From: JACDAE01 sp963744875
Lineage (GTDB): Bacteria; Chloroflexota; Ktedonobacteria; Ktedonobacterales; Ktedonobacteraceae
Assembly: GCA_963744875.1 (NCBI GenBank)
Contig: CAVUVQ010000037.1
Location: 1 to 64,000, forward strand
Direction: 5' to 3'
Length of the DNA stretch: 64,000 nt
Positions 44,778 to 53,270 of the stretch are shown one piece after another. The notes under the pieces were generated by a model. It made no database searches. It was not told the DNA's origin and saw only the letters and a list, made by a program, of their open reading frames with translations. The stretch's first letter is position 1. Each line of letters begins with the position of its first letter. The position numbers and the translations under genes were made by a program.

Positions 44778-46475
44778 TTATGAGCGCCCGTCGACAGCGA
44801 AGACGCGCGTGCCCCAATTGGTAATTCCATCTGTTGTCTGGCTGCTCACAGGTGGAACATACTCATTCGCCAGCCAGAAACGGTTCTGGTCAGGATCAAG
44901 GATCGCCCAGGAGTAATCGCCCCAGCGCGTGCCTTTATTATAAGAACCCGTCCCGGCAGCAGCAATGCGAATAGACTTGAACGAACTGGAACCTTCCGGC
45001 ATCACAGCATATGCTGAACTGGGGAAGTTCTTTGATCCAGAAAGTGTGAAACCAACAACGGCACTATGATCCCAACCAGCTTGAATGGCTGGATAGAGCA
45101 GGTAATTGCCAGCGGAAGCAAGGTAACCCTGCTTCACTATCTCCGCCTTGCTAAGTAGTTGATCTCGCACATGAGGAGTTACCTGAAACCAGGCTATACC
45201 AGCACGAGCGACACTATCATGAGGCACGGTTACACTTGTACCTAATGCTCCCCATAGACTGTCATCAATGAATTGTACCTGTTGCAAGCGATCATCACCG
45301 CTATCCAGTGTCGTTGCGTTGCCCTTTTGAATTGCGGCTGGTGGAATACTATAGGTCTCCGACTTCAGGACAAGGCTGGAAAGAGTGGGAAAGCCACCTT
45401 TTTCAACGGCATCACGATGCGTGATCGCCCATACGCCAATGCGATTATCGGAGGTGCCCAGGGGATCTAGCGAGTTCATGAAGAAGCCTGCGTCGGCATG
45501 TCCAAAAGTAATGGCTGGTTGAACGGAGGTCGCAACTGCCCCACCAATGTTGAGATTGGCAAAATGCACAAAGTTAGTAGTGTGCAGGGAGAAAAGTTGC
45601 TCCTTTGAGAGCGCATAGATCTGCGCTCCATTGAAACCATTGCCAACCAGGGCAAATTCATTCGTGCTGATGTAAACATTGTCGCCATCGAGTCCCAACA
45701 ATGGTTGATCACCCAGACAAGGACAATTGGGATGAACCGGGGTAGCGCTCGTGCCATCGTCGGTTGCTTCCAGATGATAGACGGTCCAGGGCGTGGTTGG
45801 ATTGCCACTACGGTTGATTGCGATATCAGTACGCGATTCCGTATTGGTACTGTTAATAAAGAGAATGGTAGCAATCCAGGTGTGGGTTGACTTGTCATAA
45901 TAGCAACGAGGATCGCTGGTAAACTGTGTCGGCCCCTCATTAAAGAGATCATTGACATTGAGCGGACCAAGCACAACCGAGCCGTTGGTGCGATAGATGG
46001 TGATAGCTGAGTTCACTGGCTCAACGACGAAGCCATTCCCAACACAGAGTCCCTGATCGGGTGGCTCGAATTCAGCGCCGAAATTGGTGACCTCACTATC
46101 AAGGCTACTGACACCATTGAAATTTGCCAGGAGACGACCCGCCTGCTGAGAGAAATCTGGGGCGCTCACCAACTGACGAGCGGCGGCGTTTACCTGCCCA
46201 GGAAAGTGGCGTACACCCTTGTCCACAGGCCGCCGGATCCGGGCATCACTACCACCGGAGGGTGGGTTATTGAGATCAGCAATACCCGCTGGTACAATAG
46301 TGCCCTTTGTCACATTTTTATATGTTTGGACTTGTTGATTAGCTTGCGCGGAACTGGCCGCGTGTACAGATGAGGCACGTAAAAATAAACTGCCCAAAAC
46401 ATAGATACAAACGGCAGCAATAATAAGCGTGGCTCGCAGGAAATAATTTGCTCTGGAGTGTTCCAAAAAGCGCAT
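44778..46475 (-). CDS. large secreted protein, probable beta-propeller, unknown function
   Basis: A 565-residue exported protein. The signal peptide covers about residues 1-38, with a hydrophobic core and a VHAASSA cleavage region. The mature part has repeated strand motifs such as DPRCYYDKSTHTWIATILF, GDQPLLGLDGDNVYISTNEF and a final WGDYSWAILDPDQNRFWLANEY, which suggest a beta-propeller or similar all-beta fold. No catalytic motif is evident. GGAAGGAG precedes the ATG at 46475. I cannot assign a role. Confidence 0.75.
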   Translation of the reverse strand: MRFLEHSRANYFLRATLIIAAVCIYVLGSLFLRASSVHAASSAQANQQVQTYKNVTKGTIVPAGIADLNNPPSGGSDARIRRPVDKGVRHFPGQVNAAARQLVSAPDFSQQAGRLLANFNGVSSLDSEVTNFGAEFEPPDQGLCVGNGFVVEPVNSAITIYRTNGSVVLGPLNVNDLFNEGPTQFTSDPRCYYDKSTHTWIATILFINSTNTESRTDIAINRSGNPTTPWTVYHLEATDDGTSATPVHPNCPCLGDQPLLGLDGDNVYISTNEFALVGNGFNGAQIYALSKEQLFSLHTTNFVHFANLNIGGAVATSVQPAITFGHADAGFFMNSLDPLGTSDNRIGVWAITHRDAVEKGGFPTLSSLVLKSETYSIPPAAIQKGNATTLDSGDDRLQQVQFIDDSLWGALGTSVTVPHDSVARAGIAWFQVTPHVRDQLLSKAEIVKQGYLASAGNYLLYPAIQAGWDHSAVVGFTLSGSKNFPSSAYAVMPEGSSSFKSIRIAAAGTGSYNKGTRWGDYSWAILDPDQNRFWLANEYVPPVSSQTTDGITNWGTRVFAVDGRS

Positions 46476-46567
46476 AGATTGACTCCTTCCAAAAAAGACA
46501 TGTGACTTCTTTGAATTACATTTTAAGAAAAAAGTGGAAGAAAATTTGGCCCCATTCAATTATACAT

Positions 46568-47551
46568 TTACTTCTTTGAATTAGGAAGGGTTTTAGCATA
46601 AAAAGTAGCCACATTCTCGGCAAGGTGAAGAATATTTGTCAACAATATTTGCGGTTCGAGAATCTCCACCTGTGTTCCAAAGCTTAAGAGATATCCACAG
46701 GCTGCTTCCTCCATCTCAAAACAGAGGCAGAGTTCGATCCAGCCAGCGGCATCGGGTGCTTCCATGCTCTCAATGCGTGCATATCTTCCGGCGTGGTAGA
46801 TACGCTCAAGCACATCAGGTGCGACGCGAACTCGTACGGGATAGCGGGGCATCGCCGCGATAAAGCGTGTGGATGATTGCGTCCAATACGCGGCCAGATC
46901 AAAACCAGGTGGACGTATGCATACTTGCTCTTGTAATATGACATTCTTAATACGTGAAACGCGATAGGTCCGTATCTCCTGCTCAATAGCAGCAACCAGG
47001 TACCATGTACTACCCTTCGCAACCAGGCCGAGTGGATCAACCTGGCGCTCTACAGCAACGGTATCGCTTCTTTGATAAGTAATGAACAGTTTATGTTCCC
47101 GCCACAATGCTTCTTGTAAGAGGGGAAGCGAGGAGAGATCATCGTGTTCTGTGGTATGCCAGCTCGTCGCGTCGATATAAATGCGCTGGCGTACGTATTC
47201 AGCGTTCTGGCGTGACATAGATGGAATAGCAGCCAGTAGTTTGATCAGGGCCGCATCGGCTGCTTTCCGTAGGCCCAGATCCGACAGCAGGCGTGTGGAA
47301 TTGGATAGAAAGAGCGCCTGCACCTCAGCTTCATTGAGCCCTGTCAGGTTGGTACGATACGCTTCAAACAGGCTCCAGCCGCCGTTTGTGCCACGTTCGG
47401 CAGTGACCGGAATGCCCGCCATACCCAGCGCTTCCATATCACGATGAATGGTCCGCTCGGAGACTTCCAGGCGTTTCGCAAGCTCGCGTGCCGTAATACG
47501 CTGCTGGACCTGTAAAAGTAGCAAGATAGAGAGTAGTCGGTCTGCACGCAT
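46568..47551 (-). CDS. YafY-type regulator (HTH_11 plus WYL domain)
   Basis: A 327-residue regulator. The N-terminal winged helix has ITARELAKRLEVSERTIHRDMEAL (in two parts), the WYL domain has ITYQRSD and VDPLGLVAKGSTWYLVAAI (about residues 165-210), and a WCX-type C-terminal domain follows. WYL proteins sense nucleotides or DNA fragments and regulate stress or defence genes. GGAGGAAC precedes the ATG. No defence island is visible here. Confidence 0.92.
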   Translation of the reverse strand: MRADRLLSILLLLQVQQRITARELAKRLEVSERTIHRDMEALGMAGIPVTAERGTNGGWSLFEAYRTNLTGLNEAEVQALFLSNSTRLLSDLGLRKAADAALIKLLAAIPSMSRQNAEYVRQRIYIDATSWHTTEHDDLSSLPLLQEALWREHKLFITYQRSDTVAVERQVDPLGLVAKGSTWYLVAAIEQEIRTYRVSRIKNVILQEQVCIRPPGFDLAAYWTQSSTRFIAAMPRYPVRVRVAPDVLERIYHAGRYARIESMEAPDAAGWIELCLCFEMEEAACGYLLSFGTQVEILEPQILLTNILHLAENVATFYAKTLPNSKK

Positions 47552-47689
47552 GGCCTGGTTCCTCCTCTGATTTTGTGGGAGTGTTGTAGGTCTTATCTGA
47601 AATTGTAACATAGAAACATGCCAGATAGTGTCATATTTGACCCTTCCCATCCCACTAAACGCAGACCATTCATGCTATTGATTTACATA

Positions 47690-48430
47690 TTATTCGTAAT
47701 ATTCCGGTGCCTTTTTAAGTGTTTGCCATTGGAAACCATCATGTCCAAAGACCACCAACCCCACATGTTCGCGCTCGACCAGAGCCAGAAGTTTCCGTGT
47801 GCTGGCACGCAACTGCTCCTCGTTCTCATCCGTCGGCCACGCCGCGCGATCAGGAGTGAAAAGACGCTGCATCACAACTGCATCAATCGCCAGCAATACT
47901 GGACCGGTCTGCGGCAGACGTACCAGCACAGATTGGTGACCCGTTGTATGACCACTGGTCTCAAGCAAGGTCAGGCCGGGCAGCAGTTCACAATCTCCAT
48001 CAATCAAACGGTAACGCAGCACGGGATGATCCCAATGAGCGCGTGCGGCAGCGAAGCGTGGATGACCACTACGTGCTAGCTCATAATGTGTACGTTGCGC
48101 GATAAGTTCCGCATTTGCAAAGGCATCATGATAGCCCGCGTGATCTACGTCAAAGTGAGTACAGATGAGCATATCGATATCGCTGGGATGCAAACCAAGA
48201 TCGGCGAGATGCTCAATCACATTTTTCGCCTCTCTGTTTGGTGGCATTCCAGCAGGCGTTTGCACATCGGCAGGGAGACCACTATCAATCAGAATGTGTC
48301 TTCCATCGCTGGTCTCGACAAGATAGCAACCCGAGACCATTTCCAGTGTTCGCCCTGCTCCAATGGGCACGCTTGAGAGCGATAATTGCAGGAGGTAGAG
48401 CTTTTGCGGGACGCATGTATGCATAATCAT
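47690..48430 (-). CDS. metallo-beta-lactamase-fold lactonase-like hydrolase
   Basis: A 246-residue MBL-fold protein resembling N-acyl homoserine lactonases. The strand YLVETSDGRHILIDSGLP leads to the metal motif CTHFDVDHAGYHD, then ETSGHTTGHQSVLV (His), AIDAVV (bridging Asp) and VFGHDGFQW (last His). The usual His-x-His-x-Asp-His reads His-Phe-Asp-Val-Asp-His, so the second metal histidine is an aspartate. The substrate may be a lactone but is not established. Confidence 0.85.
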   Translation of the reverse strand: MIMHTCVPQKLYLLQLSLSSVPIGAGRTLEMVSGCYLVETSDGRHILIDSGLPADVQTPAGMPPNREAKNVIEHLADLGLHPSDIDMLICTHFDVDHAGYHDAFANAELIAQRTHYELARSGHPRFAAARAHWDHPVLRYRLIDGDCELLPGLTLLETSGHTTGHQSVLVRLPQTGPVLLAIDAVVMQRLFTPDRAAWPTDENEEQLRASTRKLLALVEREHVGLVVFGHDGFQWQTLKKAPEYYE

Positions 48431-48641
48431 AATTTAAACCTTTCCAGATTTCAGCGAAGAAAAATGCATTGAAAAATATGAGATACATGTATCATTACAT
48501 GTATTATTCATTCCAAATGGAGCATATGCCAATCTCTGCTAAGAAACTGTAGTCTCTATTACAGACAAAATCTGTATTTTGTGCTATGGTTATGCAAGAA
48601 GAAGATATATATTATCTATACGGCCTATTTTATGCATGTTC

Positions 48642-48670
48642 TTGCACCTCCATGTGCGCTAAGGTATACT
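48642..48670 (+). promoter_or_regulatory. promoter of apt
   Basis: TTGCAC (48642-48647) and TATACT (48665-48670) are 17 bp apart, about 92 bp before the apt start. The rest of the 330-bp space between the lactonase and apt genes shows no other clear feature. Confidence 0.7.
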
Positions 48671-48761
48671 GCATAGGGACAATTCTAGATGCAGGGGGCA
48701 TGACAGGCGAAAGTTGTCTGTTGACAGCCCCGCCTGATTTTATATGGAGGAAAAACTATCC

Positions 48762-49295
48762 ATGTCGTCGACATCTGAGCCTGTACGCCTGGAAGATAAG
48801 ATACGCGATATCCCAGATTTTCCACAGAAAGGCGTCCTTTTCAAGGATATCACTCCCCTGCTACAGGATGCTGCAGCATACCGTGCCGCTATGGACCGCC
48901 TGGCAGCTCACTATGCAGGAGCAGGTATTCAAACCGTTGTAGGGATTGAGTCGCGCGGCTTTATTTTAGGTGCCCCGCTGGCATATCTGCTCAATTGTGG
49001 TTTCGTGCCCGTCCGCAAGTTTGGCAAGTTGCCCGCCCCGACGGTAAGCGTGGAGTACGCTCTGGAGTATGGCACCAATGTCGTTGAGGTTCATCGCGAC
49101 GCCATCAAGCCGGGAGAGCGTGTCTTAATCGTTGATGATCTATTAGCAACCGGTGGCACCGTATTGGCCGCAATAGAACTGATTGAGGGTCTGGGTGGAC
49201 ACATCGCAGGTATTGCGTTCCTGGTCGAGCTGAGCTTCCTCAAAGGCCGTGAACACTTGAAAGAGCATGATGTTTTCGCGCTGATCAACTATTAA
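48762..49295 (+). CDS. apt: adenine phosphoribosyltransferase
   Basis: A 177-residue type I phosphoribosyltransferase that salvages adenine to AMP. It starts RLEDKIRDIPDFPQKGVLFKDITPLL in segments, typical of Apt. GIESRGFILG and the PRPP loop VLIVDDLLATGGT are intact. Start at 48762 is used because the GGAGG lies 11 nt upstream; an ATG at 48744 would overlap its own ribosome site. Confidence 0.97.
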   Translation: MSSTSEPVRLEDKIRDIPDFPQKGVLFKDITPLLQDAAAYRAAMDRLAAHYAGAGIQTVVGIESRGFILGAPLAYLLNCGFVPVRKFGKLPAPTVSVEYALEYGTNVVEVHRDAIKPGERVLIVDDLLATGGTVLAAIELIEGLGGHIAGIAFLVELSFLKGREHLKEHDVFALINY

Positions 49296-49362
49296 CGAAC
49301 ACCATAAATAACTCGGTCGCAAAAAGCTGTCTGGACAAGAAAAGGCTTCCGCTACGAGCTAA

Positions 49363-49397
49363 TTTTCCAGCATAGGGAACATCCCTACGCTGGAAAA
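49363..49397. terminator. hairpin between apt and ilvC 3' ends
   Basis: TTTTCCAGC-ATAGGG pairs with CCCTA-CGCTGGAAAA. It is a strong symmetrical stem between convergent genes, though the T-run is weak on both strands. Confidence 0.55.
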
Positions 49398-49440
49398 AAA
49401 TTGGGAGACGGGTTGTATAGAGGTGTCCGTGTGTGATCTA

Positions 49441-50916
49441 TTATCCCATCACCGAAATGTCTACAGATGGGCGCATAGTCGAGCATACTTCCATTACCTG
49501 GTGGATATTGTTGTTCTGGAATGCGGCAAACAATTGTTCATTGGTTGTTGCATCGCCATCCAATTCTGTGAATGCCTGTTGGGCAAGGATGTAGTCGAAG
49601 CGGGGTGCCCATTTGCGTGCACCAAGACGTGCAGTTGTTGAGCAGTTATCAACCATATAAGCAACGCCCTTATAATGCATATAGGGATTAAGGGAGTCAA
49701 CGCTCTCAATGATCGACTCGTTCGCGATCTCAGAATACGGATGACCCTTTTCTTTCAATAGATCCACCTGTGCGACCATGGTTGCAAGATATATGCCGGC
49801 GGTGACGGGGTGAATGGGGATTGCCTCCTCACGGCGGTTGCTGCGTACGCGTGTGCCAACCTTCCACATATCCGTACCATCAATCTTACCCATCGGGAAA
49901 CGTTTATGGCGTTGACCGGCTGCAACCACGCTCCGTATCTCATTGCCGGAAGCTACGTCATCGTAGATCTCATACAGGATCTCGAAGGCGGGAGTATAGG
50001 CAACGGAGTAAGCGCGTCTGAAGGTTGCTTTGTCGCGCTCATCTAACGCTTCGTAAACGGCCAGCAGTCCGTGACGAGAGATGGTCTTGCTGATCGGCCC
50101 GGTAATCGACTCGACCGAATAGAGGAAAGCTTCCTCTGGTGTATGTCCGTGACGCACAAACCAGCGATACAGGACTTCGACGATGCCATGTACAGCTCCC
50201 AAAAGAATGCCGCGCTCACCAAAAATGTCTGAGCGGTATTCAGACTCAAGCGTGGTCTGGAAGGTAAAAGGAGCGCCAATCGCCACGGCCCAGCCAAGGG
50301 CGTAATCGGTTGCGTGCCCATTGACATCCTGCTCTACAGCAAAGCTTGCATTAATACCTGCGCCATTCTTGTCGCGCCCCTGTTCGTAAAGACGCCTGAC
50401 CGATGGACCCATTCCTTTAGGGCAGACCGCAATCACGTTGATGTTCTCCGGAAAAGAAGCCCCAATGTTTTTCAGATGGCCCAGTAAGAAACCATGTGAG
50501 AGACCAAGCGTGGCTCCGGGTCGTATCGCCGCAAAGATGCGCTGGTATTGCTCGGCCTGTGCAGCATCGGCGATAAGCAGAAGAATTAGATCTGACTCCG
50601 CAATGACGCTGTACATCTCTCCCAGGGTCCCAGTATCACGAGAGAAGCCCGCCTTTTCAGCAGCCGCAAAGGAGGACGAGCCTTCCCTGAGACCTACCTT
50701 GACCTTGATGTCTGTTCCCACCAGAGAGTCACGCAGATTCTGTGCCTGAGCCGGCCCCTGGGAAGACCAGCCAATAACCCCGATTTGCTGAATGCCTGCG
50801 AACGCCTGTGGAAGGAGTGGGAAAAGGTGTCGTCCCCCACGCACGATATACTCTTCAGTATCTGCCAGGTGGATTTTTTCTTTTTCAAATATCCGTGTTG
50901 TAAAGTCCAAACTCAT
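49441..50916 (-). CDS. ilvC: ketol-acid reductoisomerase, class II (long form)
   Basis: A 491-residue KARI that converts acetolactate to dihydroxyvalerate in valine/isoleucine synthesis with NADPH and Mg. The Rossmann segment IQQIGVIGWSSQGPAQAQNLRDSL is at about residue 45. The metal-binding part has CPKGMGPSVRRLYEQG, TLESEYRSDIFGERGILLGAVHG and the duplicated knotted C-terminal domain. The long form is that of plants and enterobacteria; most bacteria have about 330 residues. It stands alone, without ilvB or leuA. Confidence 0.95.
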   Translation of the reverse strand: MSLDFTTRIFEKEKIHLADTEEYIVRGGRHLFPLLPQAFAGIQQIGVIGWSSQGPAQAQNLRDSLVGTDIKVKVGLREGSSSFAAAEKAGFSRDTGTLGEMYSVIAESDLILLLIADAAQAEQYQRIFAAIRPGATLGLSHGFLLGHLKNIGASFPENINVIAVCPKGMGPSVRRLYEQGRDKNGAGINASFAVEQDVNGHATDYALGWAVAIGAPFTFQTTLESEYRSDIFGERGILLGAVHGIVEVLYRWFVRHGHTPEEAFLYSVESITGPISKTISRHGLLAVYEALDERDKATFRRAYSVAYTPAFEILYEIYDDVASGNEIRSVVAAGQRHKRFPMGKIDGTDMWKVGTRVRSNRREEAIPIHPVTAGIYLATMVAQVDLLKEKGHPYSEIANESIIESVDSLNPYMHYKGVAYMVDNCSTTARLGARKWAPRFDYILAQQAFTELDGDATTNEQLFAAFQNNNIHQVMEVCSTMRPSVDISVMG

Positions 50917-50984
50917 AGAAGTACCTTTCTTGTCCATTCGTAGATTGTGTGGTGTCAAGGCTGACATACGTCTTGTTAAGAAGT

Positions 50985-51013
50985 ATTATCACAGTGTATG
51001 TGTTCTCTGTCAA
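50985..51013 (-). promoter_or_regulatory. promoter of ilvC
   Basis: On the minus strand TTGACA (51013-51008) and GATAAT (50990-50985) are 17 bp apart, giving a leader of about 60 nt. Confidence 0.65.
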
Positions 51014-51252
51014 TACACCCCTTGCCTTCCATCAAATTCCCTCCATTGTAGCAGGGGTGTTCTGCGCCCCTTTCAGTGTACCATCATAAAGATTGTGGTA
51101 GAGCTTGATGACTTTCAACGTTAGATTTTCAACATTCAATAGAAGTACATCAATTTGAGATGAAAAAGATTCCAATGGAAATTGAAGTAATCACATTGTG
51201 CTCACAATGTGGCATCATAGCTAATTCTGAATAATATTACTGGCGCTAGGGG

Positions 51253-51518
51253 TGGACTTTCGCCTATCTCTATGGTATAATCATCTCCATCAGGAGACAT
51301 TGATAACCCAGACAGCGAAGCGCGTACAATCAAGGTATGCTCATACCAGGTTTTACGGGCGTTAACACCCAGAATATAATCGGGTGGGGATAGAGATGCT
51401 TATGTTGTTAGTCTCATCGACATCAGAGTCAAATTTATCAAGAATTGCTACAAAGACTAGCATCAACACGTAGAACAGACGCCAGGGAGCACGTATGCCC
51501 TGGCGTTTTAATTTTTTA
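51253..51518 (+). ncRNA. candidate small RNA with own promoter and terminator
   Basis: TGGACT (51253-51258), 17 bp, TATAAT (51276-51281) forms a good promoter. About 230 nt later ACGCCAGGG (51479-51487) pairs with CCCTGGCGT (51498-51506), followed by TTTAATTTTTT, a strong intrinsic terminator. Between them there is no reading frame with a ribosome site, but several small stems (GGTAT/ATACC, CACCC/GGGTG). It lies in an 860-bp gap between ilvC and the SWIM gene. I could not match it to 6S, tmRNA, SRP or RNase P motifs. The rest of the gap shows nothing clear. Confidence 0.55.
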
Positions 51519-51776
51519 TTCGTCCCATACGTTCATTGATCTACCGGGCTCATTGATTTTTCTTCATTCCTTGGGCCATTACTCAACAGGGTATGCAGTC
51601 TGAACGAGTAGTTATTTAAAAGTGAAAGGAGGAGCATAAAAAGCTCATACCAGGGATCGGCGCACTTATGAAATGGTGTGCGACGATGTGAAATGTAAGC
51701 TACGCCACTGATGCGTATAGTATAAACGACAAGGTGGATACGGAGTGGTTGCCTAGATTTTAAGGAGAGTACGATC

Positions 51777-52058
51777 ATGAATTCAAGTATGATCAACAAA
51801 ATTGCCAAGGCCAAGCGCTACGCAGAGGAGCCAGAGCGCATTCAATTTACTCACTTCGAAGCAACGTTCCAGGGTGAGAATGATACACACACAACGACCT
51901 TTGATAATGGTGAATGGCAGTGTACCTGCCACTTCTTTGAAGATTGGGGCGACTGCTGCCATACAATGGCAATGCAGCGCGTGTTAGGTGTAACCATTCC
52001 TGCCGCTTATCGTCAGGGTATTCCTGCAGGCATAGGTACCAGTCCGCTGGTACACTAA
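51777..52058 (+). CDS. small SWIM zinc-finger protein
   Basis: A 93-residue protein centred on a SWIM domain: Cys-Thr-Cys in GEWQCTCHFF followed by Cys-Cys-His in WGDCCHTMAMQRVLG gives the CxCxnCxH zinc site. SWIM domains mediate DNA or protein binding. It is too short to carry another domain, so it may act as a partner. AAGGAGAG precedes the ATG. A strong hairpin follows the stop. Confidence 0.8.
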   Translation: MNSSMINKIAKAKRYAEEPERIQFTHFEATFQGENDTHTTTFDNGEWQCTCHFFEDWGDCCHTMAMQRVLGVTIPAAYRQGIPAGIGTSPLVH

Positions 52059-52120
52059 GCCAGGCATTCAGATTTTTGAGGGCTATCTTGCCCTCTTCCC
52101 GACTCCACCCCACTCATGCT

Positions 52121-52158
52121 AAGAGGCACTGATGTATCTATAAGATCAGTGCCTCTTT
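52121..52158 (+). terminator. terminator of the SWIM gene
   Basis: AGAGGCACTGAT pairs with ATCAGTGCCTCT around an 11-nt loop, followed by a short T-stretch. Confidence 0.8.
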
Positions 52159-52167
52159 CGATTCTGA

Positions 52168-52197
52168 CACACGTGAGCGCGATCAAATCAGGCCCTA
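52168..52197. repeat. solitary half-copy of the dispersed repeat
   Basis: CACACGTGAGCGCGATCAAA followed by TCAGGCCCTA matches the right arms at 29976-30005 and 44731-44762. No partner arm is seen nearby. Confidence 0.65.
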
Positions 52198-52202
52198 TTT
52201 TG

Positions 52203-52697
52203 TTATGCGCCGCGTCCTATTGTAAAGTAGAGCACAATAATGGCGATGAACATGATTATGGCAAGTACTGCAATGATCATAAGATCGCGCGTCACATACG
52301 CATAGTGCTCTGAGGTCACAAGGGTCGCGGGAGTCCTCTGCTGTGATTTCTGTCCTCGTCGGGCAGCCATACGTGCTGATGCACTTCCCTTTGCAGGGAC
52401 AATTGGGGCAGGCTCAACCTCGGCCTGGGTTTCTGGCTCAGAAGGTGCGACTTCGGTTTCGGTCTCAACTTCCTGCGTTGCTACTGAAGCTCGTGTTGCA
52501 GCTCTCCGTGCTGACTTTGTGGGTCTGGATACGATCTCGGCAGATGCGATTGGTGCATCGATGGGAGCAATTTCAACTTGCTCATCCTCATGAAACTCCT
52601 GACCCTCAGTGTTCTGGCGTACAACTTCAAAGCTTTTTTGGGCTTTTGCCTTGTTGCGCTGCCCTGTATTTCGTGCAGTCGCTGCTTTCTTCGGCAT
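52203..52697 (-). CDS. Ala/Glu-rich protein with C-terminal TM anchor
   Basis: A 164-residue protein of unknown function. Residues 1-120 are low-complexity, alternating basic (Lys/Arg/Ala) and acidic (Glu/Pro) stretches. The C-terminus has one TM helix (about 137-160, DLMIIAVLAIIMFIAIIVLYF) with a very short tail, so it is tail-anchored. The start at 52697 (MPKKAATARN) is favoured for its GGGAG about 12 nt upstream; an ATG 48 nt earlier is possible. Confidence 0.6.
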   Translation of the reverse strand: MPKKAATARNTGQRNKAKAQKSFEVVRQNTEGQEFHEDEQVEIAPIDAPIASAEIVSRPTKSARRAATRASVATQEVETETEVAPSEPETQAEVEPAPIVPAKGSASARMAARRGQKSQQRTPATLVTSEHYAYVTRDLMIIAVLAIIMFIAIIVLYFTIGRGA

Positions 52698-52922
52698 TGT
52701 TTTTTTACTCCCTGCCCGATTGCCTGCAAAAAAACGCTCCAGCATTTCGAGCTTATCTTATTGTATTCTCTGCGCCTGTCTCGCCAAGCTTATTGGACAG
52801 ACGTGCTCTCAGGGTCTGACAAAATAAAAGACCGCAACGAGTATCTATAATGTTGCAGCCATTATACACGAAGAATCAGATTTTGGCTATTGCTAGTTTG
52901 TTTTTTTGATCAATGACCTTTT

Positions 52923-53096
52923 TTAATCATGAGCGCCACTCAAAAACCGTGCCGCCACTATCGTTCCAACCAGCATAATAGCCAGGGCGATATACGTATT
53001 AAAGTGGACCTTTATCTGCACAACGGCGGTGACAATAACAAGTGCTAAGAGGAAAACGCTGACGAGGATGATCTTTTTTGTCGTAATTTGTTCCAC
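52923..53096 (-). CDS. 57-residue two-helix membrane protein
   Basis: A short reading frame begins with GTG at 53096, preceded by AAGGAGACAC, and ends at 52923. The product starts MEQITTKK and has two hydrophobic segments (residues 9-26 and 34-50) with charged ends. The strong ribosome site and clean TM pattern support a real small gene. The function is unknown. Confidence 0.6.
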   Translation of the reverse strand: MEQITTKKIILVSVFLLALVIVTAVVQIKVHFNTYIALAIMLVGTIVAARFLSGAHD

Positions 53097-53270
53097 AATG
53101 TGTCTCCTTCATAACCGTTGAGATGGTTTCCTTACCAAGGGTTATACATCCTTTTTACTCCTCTGACAAGTTTTTATGACCAAAGGGTAGTGCCCAGGCT
53201 GAGTTCATACCTCTTTACCTATAATTTGTATGTGCTTACCCTTGTCTAAGGAGGTATCGCAGAGTACACT

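Noticed and set aside
47618..48079. 153-codon plus-strand frame opposite the lactonase
   Set aside because: The minus-strand gene has all metal motifs; this frame has none.
51253..51518. Candidate RNA as 6S, tmRNA, SRP or T-box
   Set aside because: None of the diagnostic motifs (tmRNA tag, SRP GGAAG loop, T-box AGGGTGG) is present.
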